From: Streptomyces sp. SAI-127
GTDB taxonomy: Bacteria; Actinomycetota; Actinomycetes; Streptomycetales; Streptomycetaceae
Length of the DNA: 64,000 bases
Direction: 5' to 3'
NCBI RefSeq assembly: GCF_029894425.1
Contig: NZ_JARXYJ010000001.1
Span: 1,550,001-1,614,000 of the forward strand
Part shown: positions 51,234-60,460 of the stretch, piece after piece
Layout: each line of letters begins with the position of its first letter
Numbering within the stretch: the stretch's first letter is position 1
The notes under the pieces: generated by a model
What the model was told of the DNA's origin: nothing
The model's input: only the letters and a program-made list of their open reading frames with translations
Databases searched by the model: none
Program-made: the position numbers and the translations under genes

Positions 51234-52391
51234 TCAGTCGAGGGCTGCGGCCATCCGCCGGACCGCCTCGGTGATCAGCTCGGGGGACGTCGCCAGGTTC
51301 AGCCGTACGAAGCCGGCGCCCCCGGTGCCGAACGGAACGCCGGAGTTCAGGGCGACCCGGCCACGCTCCAGGAAGACCTCCGCCGGATCGCCGGGCAGTT
51401 CCAGCGCGCGACAGTCCAGCCAGGCGAGGTAGGTGGCCCGGGCCGGTTCGTAGCGCACGGCGGGCAGCGCCTCGGCGAGGAGCCGGGCCAGCAGCCCGCG
51501 GTTGTCGTCGAGGCCGGTGAGCAGGGCGTCGAGCCAGGCGCCGCCGTCCCGCAGCGCGGCGGTGTGGGCGATGACGCCGACATGGCTGGGACCGTGACCG
51601 ACCTCTTCGGGAAGGCGCGCGAGGTCGTCGGCCGCGTCGGGCCCGGCGACGGCCACGGCGGCTTTGAGCCCGGCCAGGTTCCACGCCTTGGAGGCCGACA
51701 TCAGCGACAGCCCGCTCCCCGCGCCGGGCACGCTCAGGTAGGGGACGAACGTCGCACCGGCCGCCAGGAGCGGGGCGTGGATCTCGTCGGCCACGACCCG
51801 CACGCCGTACGTCCGCGCCAGCGCCGCCACGTCCGCCAGCTCTGCGGCGGAGTGGACGGCGCCGGTCGGGTTGTGCGGGCTGCACAGCAGATAGGCGGGC
51901 CGGGCCGCGCCCTTCCGCACCCGTGCGAAGACGTCCTCCAGGACCTCGAAGTCGATCCGGCCGTCCGCACCGAGTTCGGCCTCGACGACCTGCCGGCCCA
52001 TGTTTCCGACGAACTGGTAGAAAGGCGGGTACACGGGCGAGTTGACGACCACCGGATCACCCGGTCCGGAGACCAGCTTGAGCATCTCGACGATGCCCAG
52101 CATCACGTCCGGGACGATCGCCGTACGCTCCACCGCGAGCCCGTCCCAGCCCCACCGCTTGCTCGCGAAGTCGGCAAGCGCCTCGGCGTACGCCGTGCCG
52201 GCCGGATACCCGGTGTCTCCCAGCGTCACCGCGTCCCGGATCGCCTGTGCGACCGGCTCGGCCAGGGGGACGTCCATCTCGGCGACCCACAGCGGCAGTA
52301 CGTCCTCCGGGTAGGTCCGCCACTTCATGCTCGTACGCCGCCGGAGCTGCTCCAAGGTGAGCCGGCGCAGGGGATTGGGCATACCGTCCAT
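51234..52391 (-). CDS. PatB/MalY-type PLP C-S lyase
   Basis: Fold-type I PLP enzyme of 385 residues in the MalY/PatB group of cystathionine beta-lyases. It starts with [25 protein letters not shown], the group's hallmark. Further motifs are [13 protein letters not shown] near residue 172, [10 protein letters not shown] near 200 and the PLP lysine in [15 protein letters not shown] near 235. These enzymes eliminate sulfur groups from cysteine derivatives. It directly adjoins egtABCD, which here lacks an egtE gene for the last C-S lyase step. It may supply that activity, although the family is also used for methionine metabolism. Confidence 0.9.
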   Translation of the reverse strand: MDGMPNPLRRLTLEQLRRRTSMKWRTYPEDVLPLWVAEMDVPLAEPVAQAIRDAVTLGDTGYPAGTAYAEALADFASKRWGWDGLAVERTAIVPDVMLGIVEMLKLVSGPGDPVVVNSPVYPPFYQFVGNMGRQVVEAELGADGRIDFEVLEDVFARVRKGAARPAYLLCSPHNPTGAVHSAAELADVAALARTYGVRVVADEIHAPLLAAGATFVPYLSVPGAGSGLSLMSASKAWNLAGLKAAVAVAGPDAADDLARLPEEVGHGPSHVGVIAHTAALRDGGAWLDALLTGLDDNRGLLARLLAEALPAVRYEPARATYLAWLDCRALELPGDPAEVFLERGRVALNSGVPFGTGGAGFVRLNLATSPELITEAVRRMAAALD

Positions 52392-52450
52392 GGGTCAACG
52401 ATAGGGTCGGACGGCTCGCGCTCCGCCGCCGCCTGAGGCACCGTGGAACC

Positions 52451-52666
52451 ATGACGAACCACACCTACCGGGTGACCGAGATCGTCGGCACCTCGCCGGA
52501 CGGCGTCGACCAGGCGGTCCGCAACGGCATCACCCGTGCCTCGCAGACCCTCCGCAACCTCGACTGGTTCGAGGTGACCCAGGTGCGGGGCCAGATCGAG
52601 GACGGGCAGATCCAGCACTGGCAGGTGGGGCTGAAGGTCGGCTTCCGCCTGGACGAGTCCGACTGA
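52451..52666 (+). CDS. Dodecin family flavin-binding protein
   Basis: Small protein of 71 residues matching dodecins in length and pattern: TYRVTEIVGTSPDGVDQAV at the start, then LDWFEVTQVRGQIED and WQVGLKVGFRLDE at the end. The tryptophan and glutamine around residues 39-47 (DWFEVTQ) are those that stack on flavin in the dodecameric shell. Dodecins store or buffer flavin, and bacterial ones bind FMN/FAD. The ATG at 52451 lies 59 bases from the divergent PLP lyase start. No operon partner is visible. Confidence 0.93.
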   Translation: MTNHTYRVTEIVGTSPDGVDQAVRNGITRASQTLRNLDWFEVTQVRGQIEDGQIQHWQVGLKVGFRLDESD

Positions 52667-52672
52667 CGGCTC

Positions 52673-53164
52673 TCAGGTCCGCCCCTCCCGCTCCTGCGCC
52701 ACCTCCAGCGCCGCGGAAGGGGCGGTCCAGCGTGCCCGTACGACGGTGAATCCGGCCCGTTCGGCGTCCTCGCAGACCAACTCGTCGTCGTCCACCAGGA
52801 CCCGGATCTCGCGGGTGCGGGCGAGCTGCTTCAGGATCTCCAGCTTGGTGCGCCGGGCGGGCCGCCGGTCGTCGTTGCGCCGCATGTACACGTGCCCCTC
52901 GGGGAGCCCCTGTGCGCCGAGCCAGGCGAGCGTGTCGCGCCGGCAGCGCTCGGGCCGCCCGGTGAGGTAGAGGATCTCGCACTCCTCGGCGCGCTCCAGC
53001 ACCAGCGCGATGCCCTCCGGGATCGGCGGGTCGTCGGGCGCGGCCGCGAAGAAGGCGTCCCAGTCGCGCGGCCTGCGCTCCAGGAAGCGCTGCCGGTGGG
53101 CCGTGTCGGCCAGGGTGTTGTCCAGGTCGAACACGGCGAGCGGGCGCTTGCTGCTGTCGGTCAC
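52673..53164 (-). CDS. HAD superfamily phosphatase, polynucleotide kinase-phosphatase-like
   Basis: Protein of 163 residues with HAD motifs in order: LAVFDLDNTLADTAHR (DxDxT nucleophile) near residue 8, YLTGRPERCR near 60, the lysine in RRTKLEILKQLA near 105 and LVDDDELVCEDAERAGF near 125. The pattern resembles the phosphatase half of polynucleotide kinases, but no kinase domain is attached. I chose the GTG at 53164 because the GGTGAG before it is the best ribosome site; an ATG at 53209 would add 15 unlikely residues. Substrate unknown; nucleotide end repair is only one option. Confidence 0.82.
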   Translation of the reverse strand: MTDSSKRPLAVFDLDNTLADTAHRQRFLERRPRDWDAFFAAAPDDPPIPEGIALVLERAEECEILYLTGRPERCRRDTLAWLGAQGLPEGHVYMRRNDDRRPARRTKLEILKQLARTREIRVLVDDDELVCEDAERAGFTVVRARWTAPSAALEVAQEREGRT

Positions 53165-53249
53165 CTCACCCACCCTAGACCCGGCAACCTTCCCGCCCCG
53201 GGCGACCACTGCCTGGCGATACAGCAGTCAGGCCGAGGCGGGAGACCCC

Positions 53250-54455
53250 ATGCACGTGAACAAGGCGATCTGGACGGCGGCAGCGGTGAGCGCCGTACTG
53301 ATGACGGCATTACCGGCGACCGAGGCATCCGCGGCCCCGACGACGCTGGTGGTGGCGACGAACGGGAACGACACCGCCGCGGGCACCCTCGACCGGCCGC
53401 TGCGCACCGTCCAGCGGGCCGTGGACCTGGCGAAGCCCGGCGACACCATCGCGGTACGGGCGGGGACCTACGCGCTCACCGACAACATCACCATCGCCAC
53501 CTCCGGCACCGCGTCCCAGCCCATCTCGCTCGGCGCCTATCAGGGCGAGCGGGTCGTGATCGACGGCGAGCAGCTGGCCGCGAGCCACACCCCGGTCGGC
53601 GGCAGCATCCCGCGGGCCGAACGCGGGGCGATCCACCAGGAGGCCTCCTACTGGCGGATCTCGGACCTGGAGATCGTGAACGGCCCCTACGGCGTCTACT
53701 GCGACGGGTGCAACAACAATGTCTTCGCCCGTCTGAGGACCCATGACAACTACGAGTCCGGCTTCCAGCTCCAGGGTGCCTCCAGCAACAACCAGATCCT
53801 GAACCTGGACAGTTACGGCAACCGCGATCCGCGCAAGAACGGCGAGAGCGCGGACGGGCTGGCCATCAAGGAGGGTTCGGGCACCGGCAACGTCGTGCGG
53901 GGCGCCCGGCTGTGGAACAACGTCGACGACGGCTTCGACGACTGGAAGTTCACCTCGCCGGTCGTCGTCGAGAACACGATCGCGTACGGCAACGGATTCA
54001 ACCGCTGGAACTTCCCCGACTTCGCGGGCGACGGCAACGGCTTCAAGCTCGGCGGCGGCAGCCCGGCACCGGCGGTGGCGCACACCCTGCGCAACTCGAT
54101 CGCCTTCAAGAACGCGGCGCACGGCGTGACGGACAACGGCAACACCGGCGCCCTCGCCCTGTCGCGCAACTCCACGTGGGCCAACGGCGGAACCGGCTTC
54201 GACGCCGACGTCTCGGGTGGCAAGGCCAAGCTGACCGGCAACCTGTCCGTCGCCGACGCCAGGGCCGCCGCGCTCGGCTCAGCCACCGTCTCCAGCGGCA
54301 ACTCCTGGGATCTGGGCGGCACTTGGAACGCGTCCTCGGTACTGAGCACGGACCAGGCGCCGCTCACGGGCGCACGCGGGGCCGACGGTTCACTGCCGTC
54401 GGCGCCGTCGTTCCTGGTGCCGCGGAGCGGGGCCGCCGTAGGCGCGAGGTTCTGA
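53250..54455 (+). CDS. Secreted pectate lyase-type right-handed beta-helix protein (PL9-like)
   Basis: Exported protein of 401 residues. A signal peptide (AIWTAAAVSAVLMTALPATEASA) is followed by a parallel beta-helix. The N-terminal cap ATNGNDTAAGTLDRPLRTVQRAVDLAKPGDTI is typical of PL9 and related lyases. WRISDLEIVNGPYGVYCDG opens the repeated coils. NVDDGFDDWKF holds the acidic calcium-binding residues and FAGDGNGFKLGG the putative catalytic lysine. It should cleave pectin outside the cell by beta-elimination. GGGAG lies just before the ATG. With the GH5, GH43 and esterase genes it adds to a plant-polymer-degrading set. Confidence 0.88.
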   Translation: MHVNKAIWTAAAVSAVLMTALPATEASAAPTTLVVATNGNDTAAGTLDRPLRTVQRAVDLAKPGDTIAVRAGTYALTDNITIATSGTASQPISLGAYQGERVVIDGEQLAASHTPVGGSIPRAERGAIHQEASYWRISDLEIVNGPYGVYCDGCNNNVFARLRTHDNYESGFQLQGASSNNQILNLDSYGNRDPRKNGESADGLAIKEGSGTGNVVRGARLWNNVDDGFDDWKFTSPVVVENTIAYGNGFNRWNFPDFAGDGNGFKLGGGSPAPAVAHTLRNSIAFKNAAHGVTDNGNTGALALSRNSTWANGGTGFDADVSGGKAKLTGNLSVADARAAALGSATVSSGNSWDLGGTWNASSVLSTDQAPLTGARGADGSLPSAPSFLVPRSGAAVGARF

Positions 54456-54507
54456 TCCTGCCGACCCGGTGGCACGGGGCGCGAACCGTATGGATCATGC
54501 TTCTCCC

Positions 54508-54918
54508 ATGCCCTCGACGCCCCGCACCTCCCTGATCGGCTCCGCCTCCTGCACCGTCGTCGTCTGCCGGGGCTGCTGCTGCGGCGACGGCCGCAAACAC
54601 CCCGGCACCGACCACGCCTGGCAGTTGGAGCTGCTGCGGGCGGGGGCGGCCGAGCACGGCTTCCAGGTCCGTACGACCGATTGTCTGGGCCCCTGCGACC
54701 AGGCGAACGTCATCGTCGTGCGGCCCTCCGCGGCCGGGCGCCGGGCGGGTGGCCGGGCCGCCTGGATCGGGTTCGTCATGGACGACGGGGGCACCGAGGA
54801 GGTCGTGCAGTGGGCGGCCGCGGGCGGGCCCGGGGTCGCCGAGCCGCCGCTGACGCTGGAGCTGCAGTTCATCGAGCCGCCGCGGGAGGCGAGGGTGCGG
54901 TCCCGCCGCCGCCGTTAA
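54508..54918 (+). CDS. Thioredoxin-like (2Fe-2S) ferredoxin domain protein
   Basis: Protein of 136 residues with a thioredoxin-like [2Fe-2S] ferredoxin fold. VVVCRGCCCGDGRKHPG near residue 18 and TTDCLGPCDQANVIVVRP near 58 contain the cysteines that can bind the cluster. Three in-frame ATGs (54469, 54490, 54508) are possible and none has a clear ribosome site, so the start is uncertain. It lies immediately upstream of the Zur-box and rpmF, ending 3 bases before the box. Its link to zinc control is positional only; its electron partner is unknown. Confidence 0.78.
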   Translation: MPSTPRTSLIGSASCTVVVCRGCCCGDGRKHPGTDHAWQLELLRAGAAEHGFQVRTTDCLGPCDQANVIVVRPSAAGRRAGGRAAWIGFVMDDGGTEEVVQWAAAGGPGVAEPPLTLELQFIEPPREARVRSRRRR

Positions 54919-54920
54919 TT

Positions 54921-54943
54921 GTTAATGGGATCCATTTTCATGT
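54921..54943. promoter_or_regulatory. Zur-box-like operator upstream of rpmF-CobW
   Basis: The minus strand reads TACATGAAAATGGATCCCATTAAC, a good match to the TGAAAATG-spacer-CATT pattern of actinomycete Zur boxes. It is in the promoter region of the cysteine-free L32 gene and a CobW GTPase, both classic zinc-starvation genes. A -10-like TAGCGT lies at its right edge. Confidence 0.72.
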
Positions 54944-54981
54944 AGCGTCCTCGGTGCTCACCCACCGAGGAGGTTCCCGCC

Positions 54982-55152
54982 ATGGCTGTCCCCAAGCGGA
55001 AGATGTCCCGCAGCAACACCCGCCACCGCCGTTCGCAGTGGAAGGCCACCACCACCCAGCTGGTGCCGGTCACGATCGAGGGCGTCACCCATCTCGTCCC
55101 GCAGAACCTGGTCAAGGCGTACGAGCGCGGCCTGCTGCGCCCCGAAGGCTGA
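54982..55152 (+). CDS. rpmF: 50S ribosomal protein L32, cysteine-free (zinc-independent) form
   Basis: Ribosomal protein of 56 residues: [20 protein letters not shown] is the L32 signature. The zinc-binding CxxC pairs of the C+ form are absent, so this is the zinc-independent paralog that replaces the zinc form when zinc is scarce. GAGGAGG at 54967-54973 precedes the ATG. The upstream Zur-box-like site and downstream CobW gene support zinc control. It ends 12 bases before the CobW start, so the two are cotranscribed. Confidence 0.95.
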   Translation: MAVPKRKMSRSNTRHRRSQWKATTTQLVPVTIEGVTHLVPQNLVKAYERGLLRPEG

Positions 55153-55164
55153 GGGCCGGGTCCG

Positions 55165-56346
55165 ATGCCGTACGACCGCCTGCCCGTCACCGTTCTCTCC
55201 GGCTTCCTCGGGGCGGGCAAGACGACGCTCCTCAACCATGTCCTCGCCAACCGCGAGGGGTTGCGGGTCGCCGTCATCGTCAACGACATGAGCGAGGTCA
55301 ACATCGACGCGGCGCTGGTGCGCGGCGGCGAGGCCGCGCTGTCGCGGACCGAGGAACGCCTGGTCGAGATGACCAACGGCTGCATCTGCTGCACCCTCCG
55401 CGACGACCTGCTCGAGGAGGTGGACCGGCTGGCCCGAGAGGGCCGCTTCGACCATCTGCTCATCGAGTCGTCCGGCATCTCGGAGCCCATGCCGGTGGCC
55501 GCCACCTTCGCCTTCGCCCGCGACGACGGCGCCACCCTCGGGGACGTGGCCCGACTGGACACCATGGTCACGGTGGTGGACGCGGCCAACTTCCTGCCCG
55601 AGCTGGAGAGGGGCGACGAACTCGCCGAGCGCGGCCTCGCTCCCTTCGAGGACGACGAACGCACGGTCAGCGATCTGCTCGTCGACCAGATCGAGTTCGC
55701 GGACGTCATCGTCCTCAACAAACTCGACCTCGTGGACGCCGAGGCCGCCGCCCGGCTGCGAGCGGCTCTCGTACGGCTCAACCCGGTCGCCCGGATCGTC
55801 CAGGCCGAGCACGCCCGCGTGGACCTTCAACGAGTCCTGGGTACCGGCCTGTTCGACCTGGAGCGTGCCCAGCAGGCGCCGGGCTGGGTCCAGGAGCTCA
55901 ACGGCGAGCACGTGCCCGAGACCGAGGAGTACGGCGTCTCCTCCACCGTCTTCCGCTCCGAACTCCCCTTCCATCCGGGCCGGTTGTGGGACTTCGTCAC
56001 CGAGGAGCTGGACAGCGGGGCGCACGGGCGGATCCTGCGCTCGAAGGGCTTCTTCACCCTGGCCAGCCGCCCGCATGTGACGGGCCTGTGGTCACAGGCC
56101 GGTTCGGTGGCCCGGTTCGAGCCGTCCGCCGCAAGGGACGCCGAGGCGCCGTACGCGCAGGAACTGGTCTTCATCGGGACGCAGTTGGAGCCGCACGGAC
56201 TCCGCAGAGCTCTGACGGCCTGCCTCATGGCCCCCGGCGAGGACCGCCCGCTCCTGGACCCCTTCCCCGCGTGGGAGACGTACGGCGTCGAGGACACCTG
56301 CGACCACGAGGCCGCCGAAGCCCACGCTCACGCCGCCGTGTCGTAG
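55165..56346 (+). CDS. CobW/ZNG1-type GTP-dependent metallochaperone
   Basis: GTPase of 393 residues in the CobW/COG0523 family. It has the P-loop [15 protein letters not shown] near residue 10, the metal-binding CxCC in [19 protein letters not shown] near 73, [11 protein letters not shown] near 105 and [12 protein letters not shown] near 190. The C-terminal CobW_C domain ends with several histidines ([14 protein letters not shown]). These proteins deliver zinc under starvation. It is cotranscribed with the cysteine-free rpmF behind a Zur-box-like site. Its last 19 bases overlap the tail of the convergent nucleotidyltransferase gene. Confidence 0.93.
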   Translation: MPYDRLPVTVLSGFLGAGKTTLLNHVLANREGLRVAVIVNDMSEVNIDAALVRGGEAALSRTEERLVEMTNGCICCTLRDDLLEEVDRLAREGRFDHLLIESSGISEPMPVAATFAFARDDGATLGDVARLDTMVTVVDAANFLPELERGDELAERGLAPFEDDERTVSDLLVDQIEFADVIVLNKLDLVDAEAAARLRAALVRLNPVARIVQAEHARVDLQRVLGTGLFDLERAQQAPGWVQELNGEHVPETEEYGVSSTVFRSELPFHPGRLWDFVTEELDSGAHGRILRSKGFFTLASRPHVTGLWSQAGSVARFEPSAARDAEAPYAQELVFIGTQLEPHGLRRALTACLMAPGEDRPLLDPFPAWETYGVEDTCDHEAAEAHAHAAVS

Positions 56347-57008
56347 AACTCCGCGCGGACGCGCCGCAGCCACACCTCGGCCGGTGCCTCGTCGGGCCGG
56401 TCCGGCAGCACACTGCGGGTCTCGGCGAACGCCGTCTCGTAGTGGGCGAGCAGTGACCGGGCCGACGCGGGATCGGCGGCGACGGCGTCCCCGAAGCGGT
56501 GGTACTCCTCGGGATCCACGACCCGCACCGCGAGCCGTCCGGTGGTGTACAGCTCCAGGCCCTGGTGGCAGAGCCGCTTCAGATGCCGGGCGTGCTTGGC
56601 GGTGCGGTGGTCGCCGTCACGGCTCTCCAGTTTCCTGAACTGCTGGGCGGCGTACCCGAGATAGGCGTCCCGGACCCGCCGGGCACTCAGGAACGACCCG
56701 CGGATGCCGATGAGTTCGTCGCCCAGCGGGGTGCGCACCTCGTACAGCTCGTCCGGCAGCCAGACGAGCTCCATCACGGTCGGATTGCCGCCGAGGGCGA
56801 GCCTGCACCACTTCGCCGCCTCGTGCAGGGTGCGGTCCGGTGCCGTGGTGACGTGGGACTCCTTCGGCGTGTGCAGGCCGAGCAGGGTTTCGGTGGGCGC
56901 GGCGAACATGCCGAGGCGGTCCACGTCGGAGCCTTCGCGGGCGAGTCCGTACGCGGTCGAGCCGACGATGCCGGAGAGCAGGATGTTCTGGGCGGTCACG
57001 CGGTCCAT
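56328..57008 (-). CDS. Nucleotidyltransferase-domain protein
   Basis: Protein of 226 residues with a minimal nucleotidyltransferase motif near its start: [21 protein letters not shown] (GS-x-SDxD), followed by RLGMFAAP. The rest is helical and includes [22 protein letters not shown] near residue 140. This arrangement matches predicted nucleotidyltransferases of the YcgL/DUF-type. The substrate is unknown; similar proteins may nucleotidylate proteins or RNA. It is convergent with the CobW gene, overlapping by 19 bases, and divergent from the LLM gene. Confidence 0.84.
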   Translation of the reverse strand: MDRVTAQNILLSGIVGSTAYGLAREGSDVDRLGMFAAPTETLLGLHTPKESHVTTAPDRTLHEAAKWCRLALGGNPTVMELVWLPDELYEVRTPLGDELIGIRGSFLSARRVRDAYLGYAAQQFRKLESRDGDHRTAKHARHLKRLCHQGLELYTTGRLAVRVVDPEEYHRFGDAVAADPASARSLLAHYETAFAETRSVLPDRPDEAPAEVWLRRVRAEFYDTAA

Positions 57009-57084
57009 TGTGCTGACCTGCGGCGATCGCGGTCATCCGGTTTTCCGGCGGGAATACCGGACCCGGTCTCGCGTTGAACCCTGT

Positions 57085-58083
57085 GTGAGTTCCGTGATCG
57101 CCGCCACCCGCTTCTCCGTCCTGGACCGCTCCCGCACCCGCGAGGGCGGTACGAACGCGCAGGCGCTGCAGGACACCGTGCGGCTGGCGCGGGAGCTGGA
57201 GGGACTCGGCTACCACCGCTTCTGGGTCTCGGAGCACCACGGCGTGCCGGGAGTCGCGGGCTCCGCACCGACCGTGCTGGCGGCCGCCGTCGCGTCCGCC
57301 ACGGACACGATCCGGGTCGGCACCGGCGGTGTCATGCTGCCCAACCACCAACCCCTGGTCGTCGCCGAACAGTTCGGGGTGCTGGAGTCCCTCTTCCCCG
57401 GCCGGATCGACATGGGCCTGGGTCGCTCGGTCGGGTTCACCGACGGTGTGCGCAAGGCTCTGGGCCGCGGCAAGGACGACGCCGACGACTTCGCCGTACA
57501 GCTGGAGGAACTGCTGGGCTGGTTCCGCGGCACCTCCCCGACGGGCGTGCACGCCCGGCCGGCCGAGGGCCTGACCGTGCCGCCTTTCGTGCTGGCCATG
57601 GGCGAGGGGGCCACGATCGCGGCCCGCGCGGGCCTGCCGATGGTCATCGGCGACCTCAGGAGCCGCGACAGGATGCGGCGCGGCATCGACCACTATCGCG
57701 CGCATTTCCGGCCCTCCCCCTGGGCGCGGGAGCCGTACGTCGTCATCTCCGGGACGGTCGCGGTGGCCGCCACACCGGAGGAGGCACGGCGCCTGCTGAT
57801 CCCGGAGGCCTGGGCGATGGCGTACTCGCGCACCCACGGCACCTTCCCGCCGCTCCTGCCCGCGGAGCGCGTCGAGGGTCTCGCGATGACGGAGAAGGAA
57901 CGCGGCCTCTACGAGGGCGGTCTCGCCGGGCACATCGCCGGCACCGAGGAACAGGTCGCCCACGAGCTGGAGACGGTACTGAAGGAGACGGCGGCGCAGG
58001 AGGTCCTGGTCACGACCAGCACCTACGACCGCGAGGCCCTGCTGGACTCCTACCGGCGGCTGTCGACGATCACCTCCGGTTAG
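57085..58083 (+). CDS. LLM class flavin-dependent oxidoreductase (luciferase-like)
   Basis: Oxidoreductase of 332 residues with the bacterial-luciferase-like fold. RFSVLDRSRTREGGTNAQAL, GYHRFWVSEHHGVPGVAGSAP near residue 42, GTGGVMLPNHQPLVVAEQFG near 75 and RIDMGLGRSVGFT near 110 fit the MsnO8/YhbW-like group of FMN- or F420-using LLM enzymes. I chose the GTG at 57085; a second GTG at 57094 is nearly as good. It is followed after 10 bases by the UvrA-like gene. The substrate is unknown. Confidence 0.92.
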   Translation: MSSVIAATRFSVLDRSRTREGGTNAQALQDTVRLARELEGLGYHRFWVSEHHGVPGVAGSAPTVLAAAVASATDTIRVGTGGVMLPNHQPLVVAEQFGVLESLFPGRIDMGLGRSVGFTDGVRKALGRGKDDADDFAVQLEELLGWFRGTSPTGVHARPAEGLTVPPFVLAMGEGATIAARAGLPMVIGDLRSRDRMRRGIDHYRAHFRPSPWAREPYVVISGTVAVAATPEEARRLLIPEAWAMAYSRTHGTFPPLLPAERVEGLAMTEKERGLYEGGLAGHIAGTEEQVAHELETVLKETAAQEVLVTTSTYDREALLDSYRRLSTITSG

Positions 58084-58093
58084 AGTCGTTTGC

Positions 58094-60442
58094 ATGTACG
58101 ACCCCAACGGCTCCCACGACCCGTACGTCCGCGTCCGCGGTGCCCGTGAGCACAATCTCAAAGGGGTGGATGTCGACATTCCGCGGGATGTGCTGGCCGT
58201 GTTCACGGGGGTGTCCGGGTCGGGGAAGTCGTCGCTGGCGTTCGGGACGATCTACGCGGAGGCCCAGCGGCGGTACTTCGAGTCGGTGGCTCCGTACGCG
58301 CGCCGGCTGATCCATCAGGTGGGCGCGCCGAAGGTCGGGGAAATCACCGGACTGCCACCCGCGGTCTCGCTCGAACAGCGCCGTTCGGCACCGACGTCCC
58401 GTTCGTCGGTGGGGACGGTCACCAATCTCTCGAACTCGCTGCGCATGCTGTTCTCACGGGCCGGTGACTACCCGCCGGGCGCCGAACGGCTCGACTCGGA
58501 CTCCTTCTCCCCCAATACGGCGGCCGGCGCCTGCCCGGAGTGTCATGGTCTGGGCCGCGTCCACCGTACGACCGAGCAGTCGCTGGTCCCCGACCCGTCG
58601 CTGTCGATCCGGGAGGGCGCCATCGCGGCGTGGCCCGGTGCCTGGCAGGGCAAGAACCTGCGGGACATCCTCGACGCGCTCGGCCACGACGTGGACCGGC
58701 CCTGGCGTGAACTGCCCGCCGAACAGCGGGAGTGGATCCTGTTCACCGACGAGCAGCCGGTCGTCACCGTGCACCCGGTGCGGGACGCGGACCGCATTCA
58801 ACGCCCGTACCAGGGCACGTACATGAGCGCCCGCCGCTATGTCCTGAAGACGTTCGCGGACTCCAAGAGCCAGACCCTCAGGGCGAGGGCCGAGGGGTTT
58901 CTGGTCTCCGCCCCGTGCCCGGTCTGCGGCGGCAGCAGGCTGCGTCCGGAGGCGCTGGCGGTCACCTTCGCGGGCCGCACGATCGCCGACTTCGCGGCAC
59001 TGCCGCTGACCGAGCTGGCCGCCTCACTGGTCGCCCGCGGCGAGACCGCGCGGGTCCTCACCGACGACCTCAAGTCCCGTATCGCGCCGATCGTCGAGCT
59101 CGGCCTCGGCTATCTCAGCCTGGACCGCGCGACGCCCACCCTGTCCGCCGGTGAGCTCCAACGGCTGCGGCTCGCCACCCAGTTGCGGTCCGGGCTGTTC
59201 GGAGTCGTGTACGTCCTCGACGAACCCTCCGCCGGACTGCACCCCGCGGACACCGAGGCACTGCTCACCGTGCTGGCGCGGCTGAAGGCGGCCGGCAACT
59301 CGGTGTTCGTGGTGGAGCACCAGCTGGACGTCATGCGCGGGGCGGACTGGCTCGTGGACGTCGGGCCGCGGGCGGGTGAGCACGGCGGGCGGGTGCTGCA
59401 CAGCGGTCCGGTGGAGCAGCTTGCCGAGGTCGCGGAATCGGCGACGGCTCGGTTCCTGTTCGACCGCTCCCCCGCAGTGGAGCGTGCAGTGCGTTCATGG
59501 CGCGGCCGGTTGAAGGTCGGCCCGGTCAACCGGCACAACCTGCGCGGGGTGACCGCCGAGTTCCCGCTCGGCGTGTTCACCGCCGTGACCGGGGTGTCGG
59601 GCTCGGGCAAGTCCACGCTGGTCGGCGAGATCACGGAGGAGCGGGAGGGGGTGGGCCGTCTGGTCTCGGTGGACCAGAAGCCGATCGGCCGGACCCCGCG
59701 CTCCAACCTGGCGACCTACACGGGCCTGTTCGACGTCGTGCGCAAGGTCTTCGCCGGCACCGATGAGGCGCGTGCACGCGGCTACGGTGTCGGCCGGTTC
59801 TCCTTCAACGTGGCGGGAGGACGCTGCGAGACCTGCCAGGGCGAGGGGTTCGTCAGCGTCGAGCTGCTCTTCCTGCCGAGCACCTATGCGCCCTGCCCGG
59901 ACTGCGGCGGGGCCCGCTACAACCCCGCCACGCTCGACGTGACGTACCGGGGACGGAACATCGCCCAGGTGCTCGACCTCACGGTGGAGTCGGCGGCGGA
60001 GTTCTTCGCGGACACCCCGGCGGTGGCCCGCAGTCTCACCACCCTCCTCGACGTCGGTCTCGGCTACCTCCACCTCGGACAGCCCGCCACCGAACTCTCC
60101 GGCGGCGAGGCCCAGCGCATCAAGCTCGCGAGCGAACTCCAGCGCGTCCGCCGCGCCCACACGCTCTACCTCCTCGACGAACCCACGACGGGTCTGCACC
60201 CGGCCGACGTGGAGGTCCTCATGCGCCAACTCCACGGCCTCGTCGACGCCGGCCACACGGTGATCGTCGTCGAGCACGACATGTCGGTCGTGGCGGGCGC
60301 GGACTGGGTCATCGACCTGGGCCCGGGCGGCGGCGACGCCGGCGGACGAATCGTGGCGGCAGGTACGCCGGGGGAAGTGGCCGGGGTGGAGGGGAGCGCC
60401 ACGGCCCCCTATCTGGCACGGGCACTGAACTCGGGCACCTGA
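58094..60442 (+). CDS. UvrA-like ABC ATPase, short paralog (UvrA2 / drug-resistance type)
   Basis: Tandem ABC ATPase of 782 residues, shorter than UvrA (about 950). The first Walker A is FTGVSGSGKSSLAFGTIYAEA near residue 40 and the second TAVTGVSGSGKSTLVGEI near 500. The zinc modules retain CPECHGLGRV, the CPVCGGSR motif, CETCQGEGF and CPDCGGARY. Signatures LSAGELQRLRLATQL and LSGGEAQRIKLASEL are present. The shortened region near residues 120-260 suggests loss of the UvrB-interacting insertion, as in UvrA2 paralogs linked to resistance to DNA-binding drugs. No drug cluster is adjacent. It lies 10 bases after the LLM gene. Confidence 0.91.
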   Translation: MYDPNGSHDPYVRVRGAREHNLKGVDVDIPRDVLAVFTGVSGSGKSSLAFGTIYAEAQRRYFESVAPYARRLIHQVGAPKVGEITGLPPAVSLEQRRSAPTSRSSVGTVTNLSNSLRMLFSRAGDYPPGAERLDSDSFSPNTAAGACPECHGLGRVHRTTEQSLVPDPSLSIREGAIAAWPGAWQGKNLRDILDALGHDVDRPWRELPAEQREWILFTDEQPVVTVHPVRDADRIQRPYQGTYMSARRYVLKTFADSKSQTLRARAEGFLVSAPCPVCGGSRLRPEALAVTFAGRTIADFAALPLTELAASLVARGETARVLTDDLKSRIAPIVELGLGYLSLDRATPTLSAGELQRLRLATQLRSGLFGVVYVLDEPSAGLHPADTEALLTVLARLKAAGNSVFVVEHQLDVMRGADWLVDVGPRAGEHGGRVLHSGPVEQLAEVAESATARFLFDRSPAVERAVRSWRGRLKVGPVNRHNLRGVTAEFPLGVFTAVTGVSGSGKSTLVGEITEEREGVGRLVSVDQKPIGRTPRSNLATYTGLFDVVRKVFAGTDEARARGYGVGRFSFNVAGGRCETCQGEGFVSVELLFLPSTYAPCPDCGGARYNPATLDVTYRGRNIAQVLDLTVESAAEFFADTPAVARSLTTLLDVGLGYLHLGQPATELSGGEAQRIKLASELQRVRRAHTLYLLDEPTTGLHPADVEVLMRQLHGLVDAGHTVIVVEHDMSVVAGADWVIDLGPGGGDAGGRIVAAGTPGEVAGVEGSATAPYLARALNSGT

Positions 60443-60460
60443 CTCGCGGGCACCCGACTC

